The notes under the pieces are model-generated. The model had not been told where the DNA came from and did not search any database. It saw only the letters and a list, made by a program, of their open reading frames with translations. Shown piece by piece: positions 15,304-23,736 of a DNA stretch of 27,374 nt (positions are counted from its first letter, which is position 1; each line of letters starts with the position of its first letter). Source of the DNA: Synergistales bacterium (GTDB lineage Bacteria; Synergistota; Synergistia; Synergistales; Aminobacteriaceae); assembly GCA_025997955.1 (NCBI GenBank), contig BNVH01000051.1, positions 1-27,374 of the forward strand. The letters run 5' to 3'. The position numbers and the translations under genes were made by a program.

Positions 15304-17052
15304 ATGTTCGTAAAAATAGTCTGTACCATAGGCCCGGCAAGCTGGAATTATGAGACCCTCACGGCGATGGCCAGCGCGGGTATGAATGTGGCGCGTCTTA
15401 ACTTCAGCCACGGAAACTACGAAAGTCACGGGAAAACGCTCGCTCTCGTTAGGCAGGTCGAGCGCGATTTAGGCTTGCCGATAGCGGCGCTCTTAGATAC
15501 GAAGGGGCCGGAAATTCGCACCGGCGAAGTGGAGAACGGCGCTATTGAGCTTGCTATAGGGAGCGAGATAACTCTGACGAGCGACCCATGCCTCGGCACG
15601 GCGGAGAGGGTTCACGTAAACTATCCGCTATTGTCTCAGGAGGTCATGTCCGGACAAACCATCTTCATAGACGACGGCGTGCTCCATTTAGATGTGGAAA
15701 GCGTATCCGGCAATGATGTGGCCTGCAAAGTCGTGGTGGGCGGCGTCTTAAAAAACACCAAGGGCGTAAATATCCCAGGCGCGCCGCTGTCGCTTCCCGC
15801 GCTGTCAGACCGCGACAAAGAAGATATAGCTTGGGGTGTCAGACATGGCATGGAGTACTTGGCTGTTTCGTTCGTCAAGACAAAAGAAGATATTATGGGA
15901 GTGCGCAAACTCCTGAAAAGCCTCGGCGGAAATCTAAAAATCATAGCCAAGATAGAGACCCGCGAGGCCGTGGCCAATATAGAGGAAATAGTAGAGGTGG
16001 TAGACGGCGTGATGGTGGCGCGCGGCGACTTGGGCGTCGAGATAGCTACGGAAGACGTGCCATTAGCGCAAAAACAGATAATAGAGCTTTGCCGCTCCAA
16101 GGGCAAAGTGGTCATAGTCGCTACGCAGATGTTAGACTCCATGATACGCAACCCGCGCCCGACAAGAGCGGAGGCCAGCGATGTGGCTAATGCCGTACTC
16201 GACGGCACGGACGCCGTAATGCTTTCGGGCGAGACCGCCGGCGGCGCTTATCCCGTTGAGGCCGTCACGACGATGAGGCGCATAGTCGACAGAGCGGAAA
16301 GCGTGCTTGACCGTTGGGGTATAACGCGGACGCGAGCGCTTCGCGTGGCGGGCGTACCGGACGCCGTTAGCGACGCCGCCGTACTCATAGCGCGCGACGC
16401 CGATGCCGCCGCCATTATCTCGTTGACAAAAAGCGGCATAACGGCGCGCATGATAAGCAAACATCGCCCAACCTGCCCTATCTTGGGCGTGACGCCCTCC
16501 ATATCCACATGGCGTGAGCTTGCCCTGTGGTGGGGTGTTCACCCAGTCAAGGTACATGAAATATCAGACATAAATGTCGCCGCGCGGGAGGCTATATCGA
16601 ATTGTGTGCGCGACGGGTTTATCGCCGCCGGCGAGTTGGTCGTCATAACGGCGGGCGTTCCTATCGGTCTTCCCGGCACGACAAACCTCGTAGAGGTATT
16701 GACCACGGGAGATATATTGTTGTCAGGCATGTCTCTCGTAAAGAAGAGTATAACCGGCAAAGTCTGTGTCGCGAGAGATTTTGAACGAGACAAAGACAGA
16801 ATAACCGACGGTTGCGTCTTGGTAGCGCAGTCTTTGCCGGCTGAGTGCGCCGATATTTTGGCAAAAGTGGGCGCCGTCATACTCGAGAGTGAAGCGCTTG
16901 GCTCTGAAGGATGCCTGATGTCAGTGGAGAGCGATCTTCCCTGCATCGTTGGCGCGTCGGACGCGCTGTCCACTCTGACAGACGGTATGGAGGTGACGCT
17001 CGACGGTATGCGCGGCCTCGTCTACGACGGGCGCGTCAAGTTAGTAGTCTAG
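15304..17052 (+). CDS. pyk: Pyruvate kinase with C-terminal PEP-utilizer-like domain
   Basis: The final glycolytic step, turning phosphoenolpyruvate and ADP into pyruvate and ATP. The ATG at 15304 is preceded by AGGAG at 8 bases; an upstream GTG at 15295 overlaps that site, so I reject it. It begins FVKIVCTIGPASW and has LNFSHGNYESHG, then DTKGPEIRTG. The active-site stretch is AKIETREAVANIEEI with VARGDLGVEI, followed by RPTRAEASDVANAVLDGTDA. After the normal C-domain comes an extra region of about 105 residues (about 478-582) resembling the mobile PEP-utilizer domain found at the end of Bacillus-type enzymes. In that region the usual T-S-H-A-A motif reads G-S-E-G-C, so the phosphorylatable His is gone. 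The domain may be structural or regulatory. Confidence 0.95.
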   Translation: MFVKIVCTIGPASWNYETLTAMASAGMNVARLNFSHGNYESHGKTLALVRQVERDLGLPIAALLDTKGPEIRTGEVENGAIELAIGSEITLTSDPCLGTAERVHVNYPLLSQEVMSGQTIFIDDGVLHLDVESVSGNDVACKVVVGGVLKNTKGVNIPGAPLSLPALSDRDKEDIAWGVRHGMEYLAVSFVKTKEDIMGVRKLLKSLGGNLKIIAKIETREAVANIEEIVEVVDGVMVARGDLGVEIATEDVPLAQKQIIELCRSKGKVVIVATQMLDSMIRNPRPTRAEASDVANAVLDGTDAVMLSGETAGGAYPVEAVTTMRRIVDRAESVLDRWGITRTRALRVAGVPDAVSDAAVLIARDADAAAIISLTKSGITARMISKHRPTCPILGVTPSISTWRELALWWGVHPVKVHEISDINVAAREAISNCVRDGFIAAGELVVITAGVPIGLPGTTNLVEVLTTGDILLSGMSLVKKSITGKVCVARDFERDKDRITDGCVLVAQSLPAECADILAKVGAVILESEALGSEGCLMSVESDLPCIVGASDALSTLTDGMEVTLDGMRGLVYDGRVKLVV

Positions 17053-17071
17053 ACTAGGACAAAACTCGTAA

Positions 17072-17881
17072 ATGTGGCGTTATATCCAAAGCTGCATAGA
17101 TATACTCATAGTATCGGCCGTCATATACAAAGGTTTCTCGCTCCTTGTCGGGACAAGGGCCATTCAGCTCGTCAAGGGGCTTATGGTCATGGGGGTCGTT
17201 TGGTTTTTTGCGCGTCTGTTCGAGTTCCATCTGCTTTCGTGGTGCTTGCAGAATATACTCCCCGCTATAGTTTTCGCGCTCCCCATAGTCTTTCAGCCCG
17301 AGCTTCGCAAGTTGCTTGAGGAGATAGGCGGCGGCAATATGTGGAAAGGGGGCATGGGCGAGGAAAGCGCCTTGGCTCTGAGCCGCGAAATAGTAGCGGC
17401 GCTCGGCTATATGAAGACCAACAGAATAGGCGCTCTCTTGGTCTTGCAGCATGATACCGGACTCAAGGACTACTGGAGGACGGCTGTCATGCTCAATGCC
17501 CGCATATCCCAGGAGCTTTTAATCTCTATATTCTGGAAGAACAACCCCCTGCACGACGGCGCGGTCATAATGGACAGAAGCCATCTTATCGCCGGGAGTT
17601 GTTATTTGCCCTTGGCGGACAACCCCGACATACCCCGTTGGTGCGGCACAAGGCACAGAGCGGCGCTCGGTATAACGGAAGTGTCGGACGCGATGGTCTT
17701 GGTGGTTTCAGAGGAGCGCGGCGAGGTAGCGCTCGCCTACAAAGGATACCTATCCAAAAACCTCAAAGACACCCAGGTAGAAAAGCTCCTTATGACGTAT
17801 TTTATGAAGACGAGGGACGCCAAGAGCAAATCTTTTATGGATAAAGCGATGAAATTCTTTCGAACGAAGTTACCTGAATAA
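17072..17881 (+). CDS. cdaA: Diadenylate cyclase CdaA (c-di-AMP synthase)
   Basis: Makes cyclic di-AMP from two ATP at the membrane. Three hydrophobic segments at about 9-27, 33-50 and 56-76 anchor the N-terminus. The DAC (DisA_N) domain follows with both signature motifs: NNPLHDGAVIM (Asp162-Gly163-Ala164) and GTRHRAALGITEVSDA (Arg194-His195-Arg196). Catalytic activity is therefore expected. At 269 residues it is nearly the same length as the Bacillus protein. The next two genes are cdaR and glmM, the classic partners. The ribosome site before the ATG is weak, and the pyk stop is only 19 bases upstream, so coupling is likely. Confidence 0.95.
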   Translation: MWRYIQSCIDILIVSAVIYKGFSLLVGTRAIQLVKGLMVMGVVWFFARLFEFHLLSWCLQNILPAIVFALPIVFQPELRKLLEEIGGGNMWKGGMGEESALALSREIVAALGYMKTNRIGALLVLQHDTGLKDYWRTAVMLNARISQELLISIFWKNNPLHDGAVIMDRSHLIAGSCYLPLADNPDIPRWCGTRHRAALGITEVSDAMVLVVSEERGEVALAYKGYLSKNLKDTQVEKLLMTYFMKTRDAKSKSFMDKAMKFFRTKLPE

Positions 17882-17905
17882 TTTAGTGAAAATAGCGGTG
17901 AAAAC

Positions 17906-19165
17906 ATGAAAATATCGAAAAATCTTGACGAAATCTTGGCCAAGCCCTTTGTTCTGTGGGTTCTCTCGCTCATTATTTCCGTGTCTATGTGGTTTTACGT
18001 CACGGAGACTGTCAACCCCGCAAATCTTAAAAGAGATGAGCTGACGCTTTCGGTATCTTACATCAAACTGTCTCCTCAGTTGGCTTGGAGAAACCCCGAC
18101 CGCGTCGTTACGGTCACGCTCGAAGGGCTGGAGGACGCAATGAACTTGCTAAAACGCGACGAGGTTATATGCGAGCTTGATTTCACAAACATGACGGCCG
18201 GGAAATATCGCCCGATGGTGCACGTCACTCCACCGCCGGGCATAACGGTGGTGGACGTCAAGCCGTCGCAGATAGACGTAGATTTGATTCAGCTCGTAGG
18301 ACGTGTATTCAAAGTCGATGTCACTTTGCCGCAGGATATACCGCCCGGTAAATATTTGGAGTCCGTTAAGATAGATCCTCCGGAGGTGAATTTCAGGGGG
18401 ACAGAGCGTGATTTGGCGAAAATAGGCTCTATAACCGTAGCCCCCTCGCTTGAAGACCTCGAAAAAGGCCGGGAGTTGTCTTTGCCCGTGAGGTTCTCTC
18501 AATCTAAGCCGTTTGAGGACGCGGAAACCATTTTGCCGGAGCCTCGCTCGGTCAACGTCAACGCAACTCTTGTGACGGGGCAGCCCAGAAAAAAAGTGGA
18601 AGTGGACGCTCGCCTGAGCGGTAAACCCGACGACGATTACGCCCTGCGTTCTGTCATTATGGAACCGGCGGAAGTGATGATACAGGGAGAAGCGAAAGCC
18701 TTGGCCAAAATATCGACCATTGAGACTGAGACCGTCGATATATCGGGGCTGAAAACCAACCAGACGATGGTGGCGCCTCTTCGCGAACTGTCCGGCGGTG
18801 TGACTACGGTGGACACAAAATCCGTCCGCTTAGTGATTCGCCTTGAGCCAATATCAGCTCAGAGGATGATAACCGACGTTCCCGTGACGCTCGTGAATTT
18901 AGACTCCAAAAACACGCGTCAAAACAGAGAGTGGACGGCAGACCCGCCTACGGTAGACGTGACCATTGAGGCCGCGCCGTCGGTTATCACGAAGGAGCAA
19001 GATCCTGATTTGCTTGACTCGCTTGGGTTGAATGTTTTCGTGGATATGTCGAATATTTTTCTTCGTAGGGCGCTTTTGCCGGTGCGCGCCGCGGTATCGG
19101 ACGACCGCTTCCGCATCGTGAATATAGAGCCGTCGTCCGTCAACATTACAGAAGTCGAAAAATAG
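17906..19165 (+). CDS. cdaR: YbbR-domain protein, CdaA regulator
   Basis: A membrane-tethered regulator that in Firmicutes binds CdaA and alters its output. It has one N-terminal transmembrane helix (about 14-33, F-V-L-W-V-L-S-L-I-I-S-V-S-M-W-F) and the rest outside the cytoplasmic membrane. The typical start of YbbR proteins, with W-F-Y-V-T-E-T, is visible. The roughly 380-residue exterior part seems to hold four YbbR-like repeats, judged from repeated segments such as V-x-V-T-L-P-Q-D-I-P-P-G-K-Y, A-E-V-M-I-Q-G-E-A and V-D-A-R-L-S-G-K-P-D. Length and position between cdaA and glmM make the assignment strong, although sequence conservation in this family is low. Confidence 0.88.
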   Translation: MKISKNLDEILAKPFVLWVLSLIISVSMWFYVTETVNPANLKRDELTLSVSYIKLSPQLAWRNPDRVVTVTLEGLEDAMNLLKRDEVICELDFTNMTAGKYRPMVHVTPPPGITVVDVKPSQIDVDLIQLVGRVFKVDVTLPQDIPPGKYLESVKIDPPEVNFRGTERDLAKIGSITVAPSLEDLEKGRELSLPVRFSQSKPFEDAETILPEPRSVNVNATLVTGQPRKKVEVDARLSGKPDDDYALRSVIMEPAEVMIQGEAKALAKISTIETETVDISGLKTNQTMVAPLRELSGGVTTVDTKSVRLVIRLEPISAQRMITDVPVTLVNLDSKNTRQNREWTADPPTVDVTIEAAPSVITKEQDPDLLDSLGLNVFVDMSNIFLRRALLPVRAAVSDDRFRIVNIEPSSVNITEVEK

Positions 19166-19194
19166 CAATTTTTTCGGGAATGAGGTAATCTTAC

Positions 19195-20562
19195 TTGGAC
19201 GCCATAAACAAAAACGATAAACGGGTTCTTTTCGGCACGGACGGCGTCCGTGACATAGCCAACAGGGGAGATATGACCCCAGAAATGGCATTGCGCCTCG
19301 GGCGGTCATTTGTGCTTTTTATGACTGAGCACGGTGTCCCTCGCCCGCGCATTGTCATGGGCAGAGACACGCGAAGGAGCGGAAGCATGTTGGAGGGCGC
19401 TCTGTCCGCTGGTATGACAAGCGCTGGAGCGGAGGTGCTTTTGTCCGGCGTAATTCCGACGCCCGGCGTAAGTTTCGCCGTGCGTCACACGTTCGCGGAC
19501 GGCGGCGCGGTCATAAGCGCGTCGCACAACAGCGCGGAGTATAACGGCATAAAGTTCTTGGACCGCGACGGAGCAAAACTTTCAGATGAGGCCGAGATAA
19601 GTATAGAAAGCTATCTCGGCGACAACCTCACGGACGACTGGCGTCCGACGGGCGCGTCTGTGGGCGTGTCTCGTACTCTGCCGGATATAACGCTTCGCTA
19701 CGCCGAGTACCTCGCCTCTCGCCTCGGCAGCAAAAAACCTTTTCCGTCGCAAGTCCTGTTTGACTGCGCAAACGGCGCGGCAGGGGCTGTAATGCCCACG
19801 CTTATCGAACGATTGGGCGCGGAGTGGTCTCTTATAGGCGTAGAACCGGACGGGCTTAACATCAACGAGGGTACGGGCGTGATGAATATCGACTACTTGG
19901 CGCGTCATGTCGTAGAGTCCAACTCTCGCGTGGGCTTCGCCTACGACGGTGACGCGGACAGAGTTCTTATGACCGATTCAAAGGGGCGCGTAATCGACGG
20001 GGATATAGCGATATGGCTCCTAAGCCGTTGGTTGGCCGCTAACGGCGACTTAGGTACCGGCGCGGTGGTCACGGTAATGAGCAATATGGCGCTTGAGGAG
20101 CATTTTCTGAGCGAGGGGATAAGACTTTTTCGCTGCCCGGTAGGCGACCGTTACGTCTTGGAGGCGATGAGGCGCTATGGCGCGAGGCTCGGCGGCGAGC
20201 AGTCCGGACATATTATAGCGGACTCTTTTACCCGCACGGGCGACGGCCTCTGTACGGCTCTCATGCTGCTATCCGCCTGCCGTGACCTTGAGGAGGACGT
20301 GGATACGCTGATAGATCGCTTCGGTCGCTATCCTCAGCGCCTGAGCAACCTGACGCTGACAAGCGGCGACCCAATAGACATAGATAGAATAAACTCGCTT
20401 ACGGCGGACGCGCAAGCGAGGGTATCCGGCGTAGGACGCGTCTTTATACGCGCGTCCGGCACTGAGCCTTTATTGCGCGTGCTTGTCGAGGCCAAGGACG
20501 CGGCTCTTGTCGACTCGGTGACAGAACAGCTGATAGAGATCTTGAAAAAAGAAATCGTGTAG
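19195..20562 (+). CDS. glmM: Phosphoglucosamine mutase GlmM
   Basis: Interconverts glucosamine-6-phosphate and glucosamine-1-phosphate on the way to UDP-GlcNAc and peptidoglycan. The active-site serine is Ser110 in VISASHNSAEYNGIKF. The metal loop is DGDADR (251-256), the sugar-binding loop is GGEQSGHII, and the phosphate-binding loop is IRASGTEPLLRVLVEA near the end. The 455-residue length is normal. The start is TTG at 19195, with GAGGT about 10 bases upstream and no better ATG before the conserved FGTDGVRD motif. GlmM is known to bind and inhibit CdaA in some bacteria, which fits its place in this trio. Confidence 0.95.
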   Translation: MDAINKNDKRVLFGTDGVRDIANRGDMTPEMALRLGRSFVLFMTEHGVPRPRIVMGRDTRRSGSMLEGALSAGMTSAGAEVLLSGVIPTPGVSFAVRHTFADGGAVISASHNSAEYNGIKFLDRDGAKLSDEAEISIESYLGDNLTDDWRPTGASVGVSRTLPDITLRYAEYLASRLGSKKPFPSQVLFDCANGAAGAVMPTLIERLGAEWSLIGVEPDGLNINEGTGVMNIDYLARHVVESNSRVGFAYDGDADRVLMTDSKGRVIDGDIAIWLLSRWLAANGDLGTGAVVTVMSNMALEEHFLSEGIRLFRCPVGDRYVLEAMRRYGARLGGEQSGHIIADSFTRTGDGLCTALMLLSACRDLEEDVDTLIDRFGRYPQRLSNLTLTSGDPIDIDRINSLTADAQARVSGVGRVFIRASGTEPLLRVLVEAKDAALVDSVTEQLIEILKKEIV

Positions 20563-20604
20563 AGGCCTGTGTTCGATCATAAAGAAATGTGAGGAGAATC
20601 CCAA

Positions 20605-21729
20605 ATGAACTTTGACACAATAAACGCTCGCGTAGATAAACTTCGCAAGCTGATGAACGAGAACGGCATGGACGCTTTTGCGCTGTTTGTCTTAGAGAGC
20701 CTCAACTCCGAGAGCTGCCGTTATATTTCCGGTTTCAGCGGAAGCAGCGCGGCGCTTTTGATAGACAAAGAGCGAGCCTTGCTGTTTACGGACGGACGCT
20801 ATAAAACGCAGGCCTCTGAGCAGTCCCCGTTTATACCCAATATCCAAATAGGTTTTCCGATAGCGGAAGCTGTTGTCGAGGCCGGCTACTCGGTCGTTGG
20901 GTTCGAGTCCCAAAAACTTTATCACGGTATGGCTTTGAGCCTATTTAAGGGCGTCTTTGAAAAAAGCGTCAAGGCCGGCCGAGCCGAACCTGAATGGAAG
21001 GACGCGTCAGGTCTTATTCCCTCTCTCAGGAGGACAAAGGACTCAGGCGAAGCTGCCATAATACGCCGCGCGGCCGCTATAGCCCGAAAAGCGTACGATA
21101 CCGTATTAGAGGAAGTCACCGTTGGCATGACGGAGTCGGAGTTTGAAAGCCGTCTCTTGAGCGAGATAAAGAAAGGGGGCGGAGAGAAAGGCTGGACGCA
21201 CGACGGCTTTATAGTGGCGTCTGGCGCGAGAAGCGCGATGTGCCACGCGCGTCCTACGCAAAAGACCTTTCAGCCTGGCGACATTGTGACGGTGGACTTC
21301 GGGGTCACAGTGGAGGGCTATATGTGCGACATCACAAGGAACTTCGCGATACGCAAAGCGGATGACAAAGCCCTTGAGATAGACGCCGTACTGCGCAAGG
21401 CTCACGCCGCGGCCGCCTCCTCGCTCAAGCCCGGCCTGTCCGGCAAGGACGCGGACGCCGCGGCAAGAAAAGTAATCGTGGACGCCGGCTACGAGAAAAA
21501 CTTCGTTCATGGGCTCGGACATGGGCTCGGGCTTGAGCTTCACGAGACGCCGAGGTTGTCGTTTATGACACAGGATGTATTGAAAGCCGGCGACGTCGTG
21601 ACCGTAGAGCCCGGGATTTACATAGAGGGCTGGGGAGGTTTGCGCGTGGAGGATGACTATATCATCACGGAAAACGGCGCTGAATGTCTGACTTTGTCCG
21701 ACGATCAGGCGCTTCGCGTGGTTGGGTAG
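20605..21729 (+). CDS. pepP: Xaa-Pro aminopeptidase (M24B metallopeptidase)
   Basis: Cleaves the N-terminal residue from peptides whose second residue is proline. The creatinase-like N-domain (about 1-130) precedes the pita-bread catalytic domain. All five metal ligands are seen: Asp231 in VDFGVT, Asp242 in MCDITRNF, His306 in GLGHGLGLELHE, Glu335 in VEPGIYIEG and Glu349 in RVEDDYI. With 374 residues it matches the shorter bacterial PepQ/YqhT-like members. GAGGAGA lies 9-10 bases before the ATG. It is the last gene of the plus-strand block: 42 bases separate it from glmM, and a gap of 123 bases follows. Confidence 0.93.
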   Translation: MNFDTINARVDKLRKLMNENGMDAFALFVLESLNSESCRYISGFSGSSAALLIDKERALLFTDGRYKTQASEQSPFIPNIQIGFPIAEAVVEAGYSVVGFESQKLYHGMALSLFKGVFEKSVKAGRAEPEWKDASGLIPSLRRTKDSGEAAIIRRAAAIARKAYDTVLEEVTVGMTESEFESRLLSEIKKGGGEKGWTHDGFIVASGARSAMCHARPTQKTFQPGDIVTVDFGVTVEGYMCDITRNFAIRKADDKALEIDAVLRKAHAAAASSLKPGLSGKDADAAARKVIVDAGYEKNFVHGLGHGLGLELHETPRLSFMTQDVLKAGDVVTVEPGIYIEGWGGLRVEDDYIITENGAECLTLSDDQALRVVG

Positions 21730-21730
21730 C

Positions 21731-21760
21731 TTGTCTTTGGCTTGACACTTGTAGTAGAAT
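21731..21760 (+). promoter_or_regulatory. Weak candidate promoter for the DUF362 gene
   Basis: In the 123-base gap before the DUF362 gene, TTGTCT (21731-21736) and TAGAAT (21755-21760) are 18 bases apart. A perfect TTGACA also occurs at 21742-21747 but has no matching -10 at the right distance. The gene has a good ribosome site, GGGAGG, before its ATG. I see no clear terminator after pepP. Confidence 0.3.
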
Positions 21761-21852
21761 AACCTGAACAAGGTATGAAGACAGACCTTTAAATTACGCG
21801 GTTCTAAAAACTGTTTGTTTTACGGACTTTTTATAAACGGGAGGTTTAATAA

Positions 21853-22962
21853 ATGACTGCTTCAAAAGTTTATTTCACTGATATGCGCTGTAAGGTAGGT
21901 ACGAGTTTGCTCACAAAGTTGGACAAACTCATTCTTGCCGCTGGAATTGACAAGATAGACTTCAAGGACAAATACGTCGCGATAAAGATTCACTTCGGCG
22001 AGCCCGGGAACTTGGCGTTTTTGCGCCCCAACTTTGCCAAGACGGTCGCGGACAGAATAAAGGCGTTGGGCGGCAGACCTTTTCTTACCGACTCCAACAC
22101 GCTCTACGTCGGCGGACGCAACAACGCCATCGACCACCTGCACAGCGCCGCGGAGAACGGATATTCCGAGATTTCGACGGGATGCCAAAATATCATAGCA
22201 GACGGACTAAAAGGCACGGACGAACTTGAAGTGCCGATAGCGGGTGGCGTGTACTGCAAGACGGCCCTTATAGGGCGCGCCGTGATGGACGCTGACATCG
22301 TCATATCCCTCAACCACTTCAAGGGTCACGAGCTCACGGGCTTTGGCGGCGCGATAAAGAACCTCGGCATGGGCTCAGGGAGCCGCGCCGGAAAGATGAA
22401 AATGCACTGCGCCGGAAAACCCGAAGTAGACCCGGAAGTCTGCGTAGCTTGTCATTTTTGTGAGAAATTCTGCAATCAGAAGGCGTTTTCTTTCGACACG
22501 GGCAAGGCCGTCATAGACCACGACAAATGCGTCGGCTGCGGACGCTGCATAGGCGCGTGCAACGCCCATGCCATCGAGCCCACCGACTACAGCGGCTCGG
22601 AGGACCTTAATTCACGCATGGCCGAGTACTGTAAAGCCGTAGTCGACGGACGTCCCAACTTCCATATCAGCGTGGTGAACCAAGTGTCGCCTTACTGCGA
22701 CTGCCACGGCGAAAGCGACGCCGCCATTGTGCCGGATATAGGGATATTCGCGTCTCTTGATCCGGTAGCCATTGATAAGGCCTGCATCGACGCCGTAAAC
22801 GCCGCCCCAGCCGTCTCTACGAGCATTCTCTCAGAGCGCGACCATACGCATAATGACCATTTCACGGACATACACCCCGCGACCGACTGGCGCGTTCAAA
22901 TATCTCACGCCGAAAAAATAGGGCTTGGGAGCGGCAAGTACGAGCTTGTGACGGTGAAATAA
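21853..22962 (+). CDS. DUF362 domain protein with two [4Fe-4S] clusters
   Basis: An iron-sulfur protein of unclear function, common in anaerobes. Residues 1-185 form the DUF362 domain (KIHFGEPGNLAFLRP near 45-59, FLTDSNTLYVGGRN, NHFKGHELTGFGGAIKNLGMG near 154-174). A ferredoxin insert follows with Cys197, Cys200, Cys203 and Cys207, then Cys226, Cys229, Cys232 and Cys236, two typical C-X2-C-X2-C-X3-C sets. The DUF362 domain resumes after it, with I-F-A-S-L-D-P-V-A-I-D-K-A-C near the end. Start choice is supported by GGGAGG 9 bases before the ATG. It has no signal peptide. It stands alone as a transcript, so its redox partners are not shown here. Confidence 0.92.
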   Translation: MTASKVYFTDMRCKVGTSLLTKLDKLILAAGIDKIDFKDKYVAIKIHFGEPGNLAFLRPNFAKTVADRIKALGGRPFLTDSNTLYVGGRNNAIDHLHSAAENGYSEISTGCQNIIADGLKGTDELEVPIAGGVYCKTALIGRAVMDADIVISLNHFKGHELTGFGGAIKNLGMGSGSRAGKMKMHCAGKPEVDPEVCVACHFCEKFCNQKAFSFDTGKAVIDHDKCVGCGRCIGACNAHAIEPTDYSGSEDLNSRMAEYCKAVVDGRPNFHISVVNQVSPYCDCHGESDAAIVPDIGIFASLDPVAIDKACIDAVNAAPAVSTSILSERDHTHNDHFTDIHPATDWRVQISHAEKIGLGSGKYELVTVK

Positions 22963-22991
22963 CAAAAAAGCGGGGCGCACGGACATAAAAC

Positions 22992-23015
22992 GGGCGGACC
23001 TTGCGGGGGTCGCCC
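22992..23015. terminator. Hairpin between convergent genes
   Basis: GGGC-G-GACC (22992-23000) pairs with GGTCGCCC (23008-23015), with one bulged G and a 7-base loop. T-rich sequence follows on both strands. It lies between the ends of the DUF362 gene (+) and the metallopeptidase gene (-), and can serve both. Confidence 0.65.
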
Positions 23016-23028
23016 TTACATTTTATTG

Positions 23029-23736
23029 TTATTCCGACACCCAGCCCGGGACGTATTTCCAAGCGAGCTTGAGCTCGGCGGCGTTTTCTTTGAAGTTGGG
23101 GTCGACACGGGAGAGTTCTTTGTAAAATAAAGCGGAGTGATTCATTTCTCTCAGGTGGCAAAGCTCGTGGAGCAAGACGTAACGCGATAAGTTTTTCGGT
23201 AAAAACAGCAGTTTTCTGTTCAGATTTATATTGCCGCGCGACGAACAGCTTCCCCAGATGTGTTTTTGCCCCTTAACCGTTATGAGAGAATATGAGAATC
23301 TGTGCCTTTGCGCCTCCTCTATTAAAAGTCTGGGTAGCTCGCGCCGCGCTTTTTCGTGAAGCCAGCGCCGCAGAGCCTCTATCGCTTCATTTTCGTCATG
23401 TTTTGGTATAAAAATAATTTTACGCGCGCCGTCTTCCCCCACGCCAATCACCGCTTGCTTGACCCGCCAAGTTTCGCCCAACGCGCGAAGTTCCAATAGG
23501 CTCGGCAAGCCCTTTGTTTTATTTTCAACATCAGCCCTCTCCGACACGCGGGAGAGGGCTTTTTCTATCCAGTTTTTTTTAGACTCCAAGATAGGAAGCA
23601 AATCGCGCGACACGCAAAACCCCTCTGGAACCACGACGATAAGCCCGTCGGCGGTGGCCTTAAGTCTGACATTGCGAGCCCTGCGCGAACGGTTTAATAT
23701 ATAAGGATATATGAATCTGGGCAGGAAGTCGGTCAT
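23029..23736 (-). CDS. YgjP-like zinc metallopeptidase domain protein
   Basis: A 235-residue cytosolic protein of the YgjP (DUF45, M48-related) family. It has the zinc-binding motif HELCHLREMNH (His190, Glu191, His194, with His200 as the likely third partner) and the family marker WGSCSSRGNINLNRKLLFLP (161-180). YgjP-like genes are widespread, but their substrates are not well established. Some are linked to restriction-modification genes, which are not seen here. It starts with an ATGA overlap of the ROK kinase stop (23733-23736), so the two are one unit, and the pair ends at the convergent hairpin. Confidence 0.88.
   Translation of the reverse strand: MTDFLPRFIYPYILNRSRRARNVRLKATADGLIVVVPEGFCVSRDLLPILESKKNWIEKALSRVSERADVENKTKGLPSLLELRALGETWRVKQAVIGVGEDGARKIIFIPKHDENEAIEALRRWLHEKARRELPRLLIEEAQRHRFSYSLITVKGQKHIWGSCSSRGNINLNRKLLFLPKNLSRYVLLHELCHLREMNHSALFYKELSRVDPNFKENAAELKLAWKYVPGWVSE

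Noticed and set aside
21742..21747. Perfect TTGACA before the DUF362 gene
   Set aside because: No -10-like hexamer at 16-18 bases; another pair in the same gap fits slightly better.
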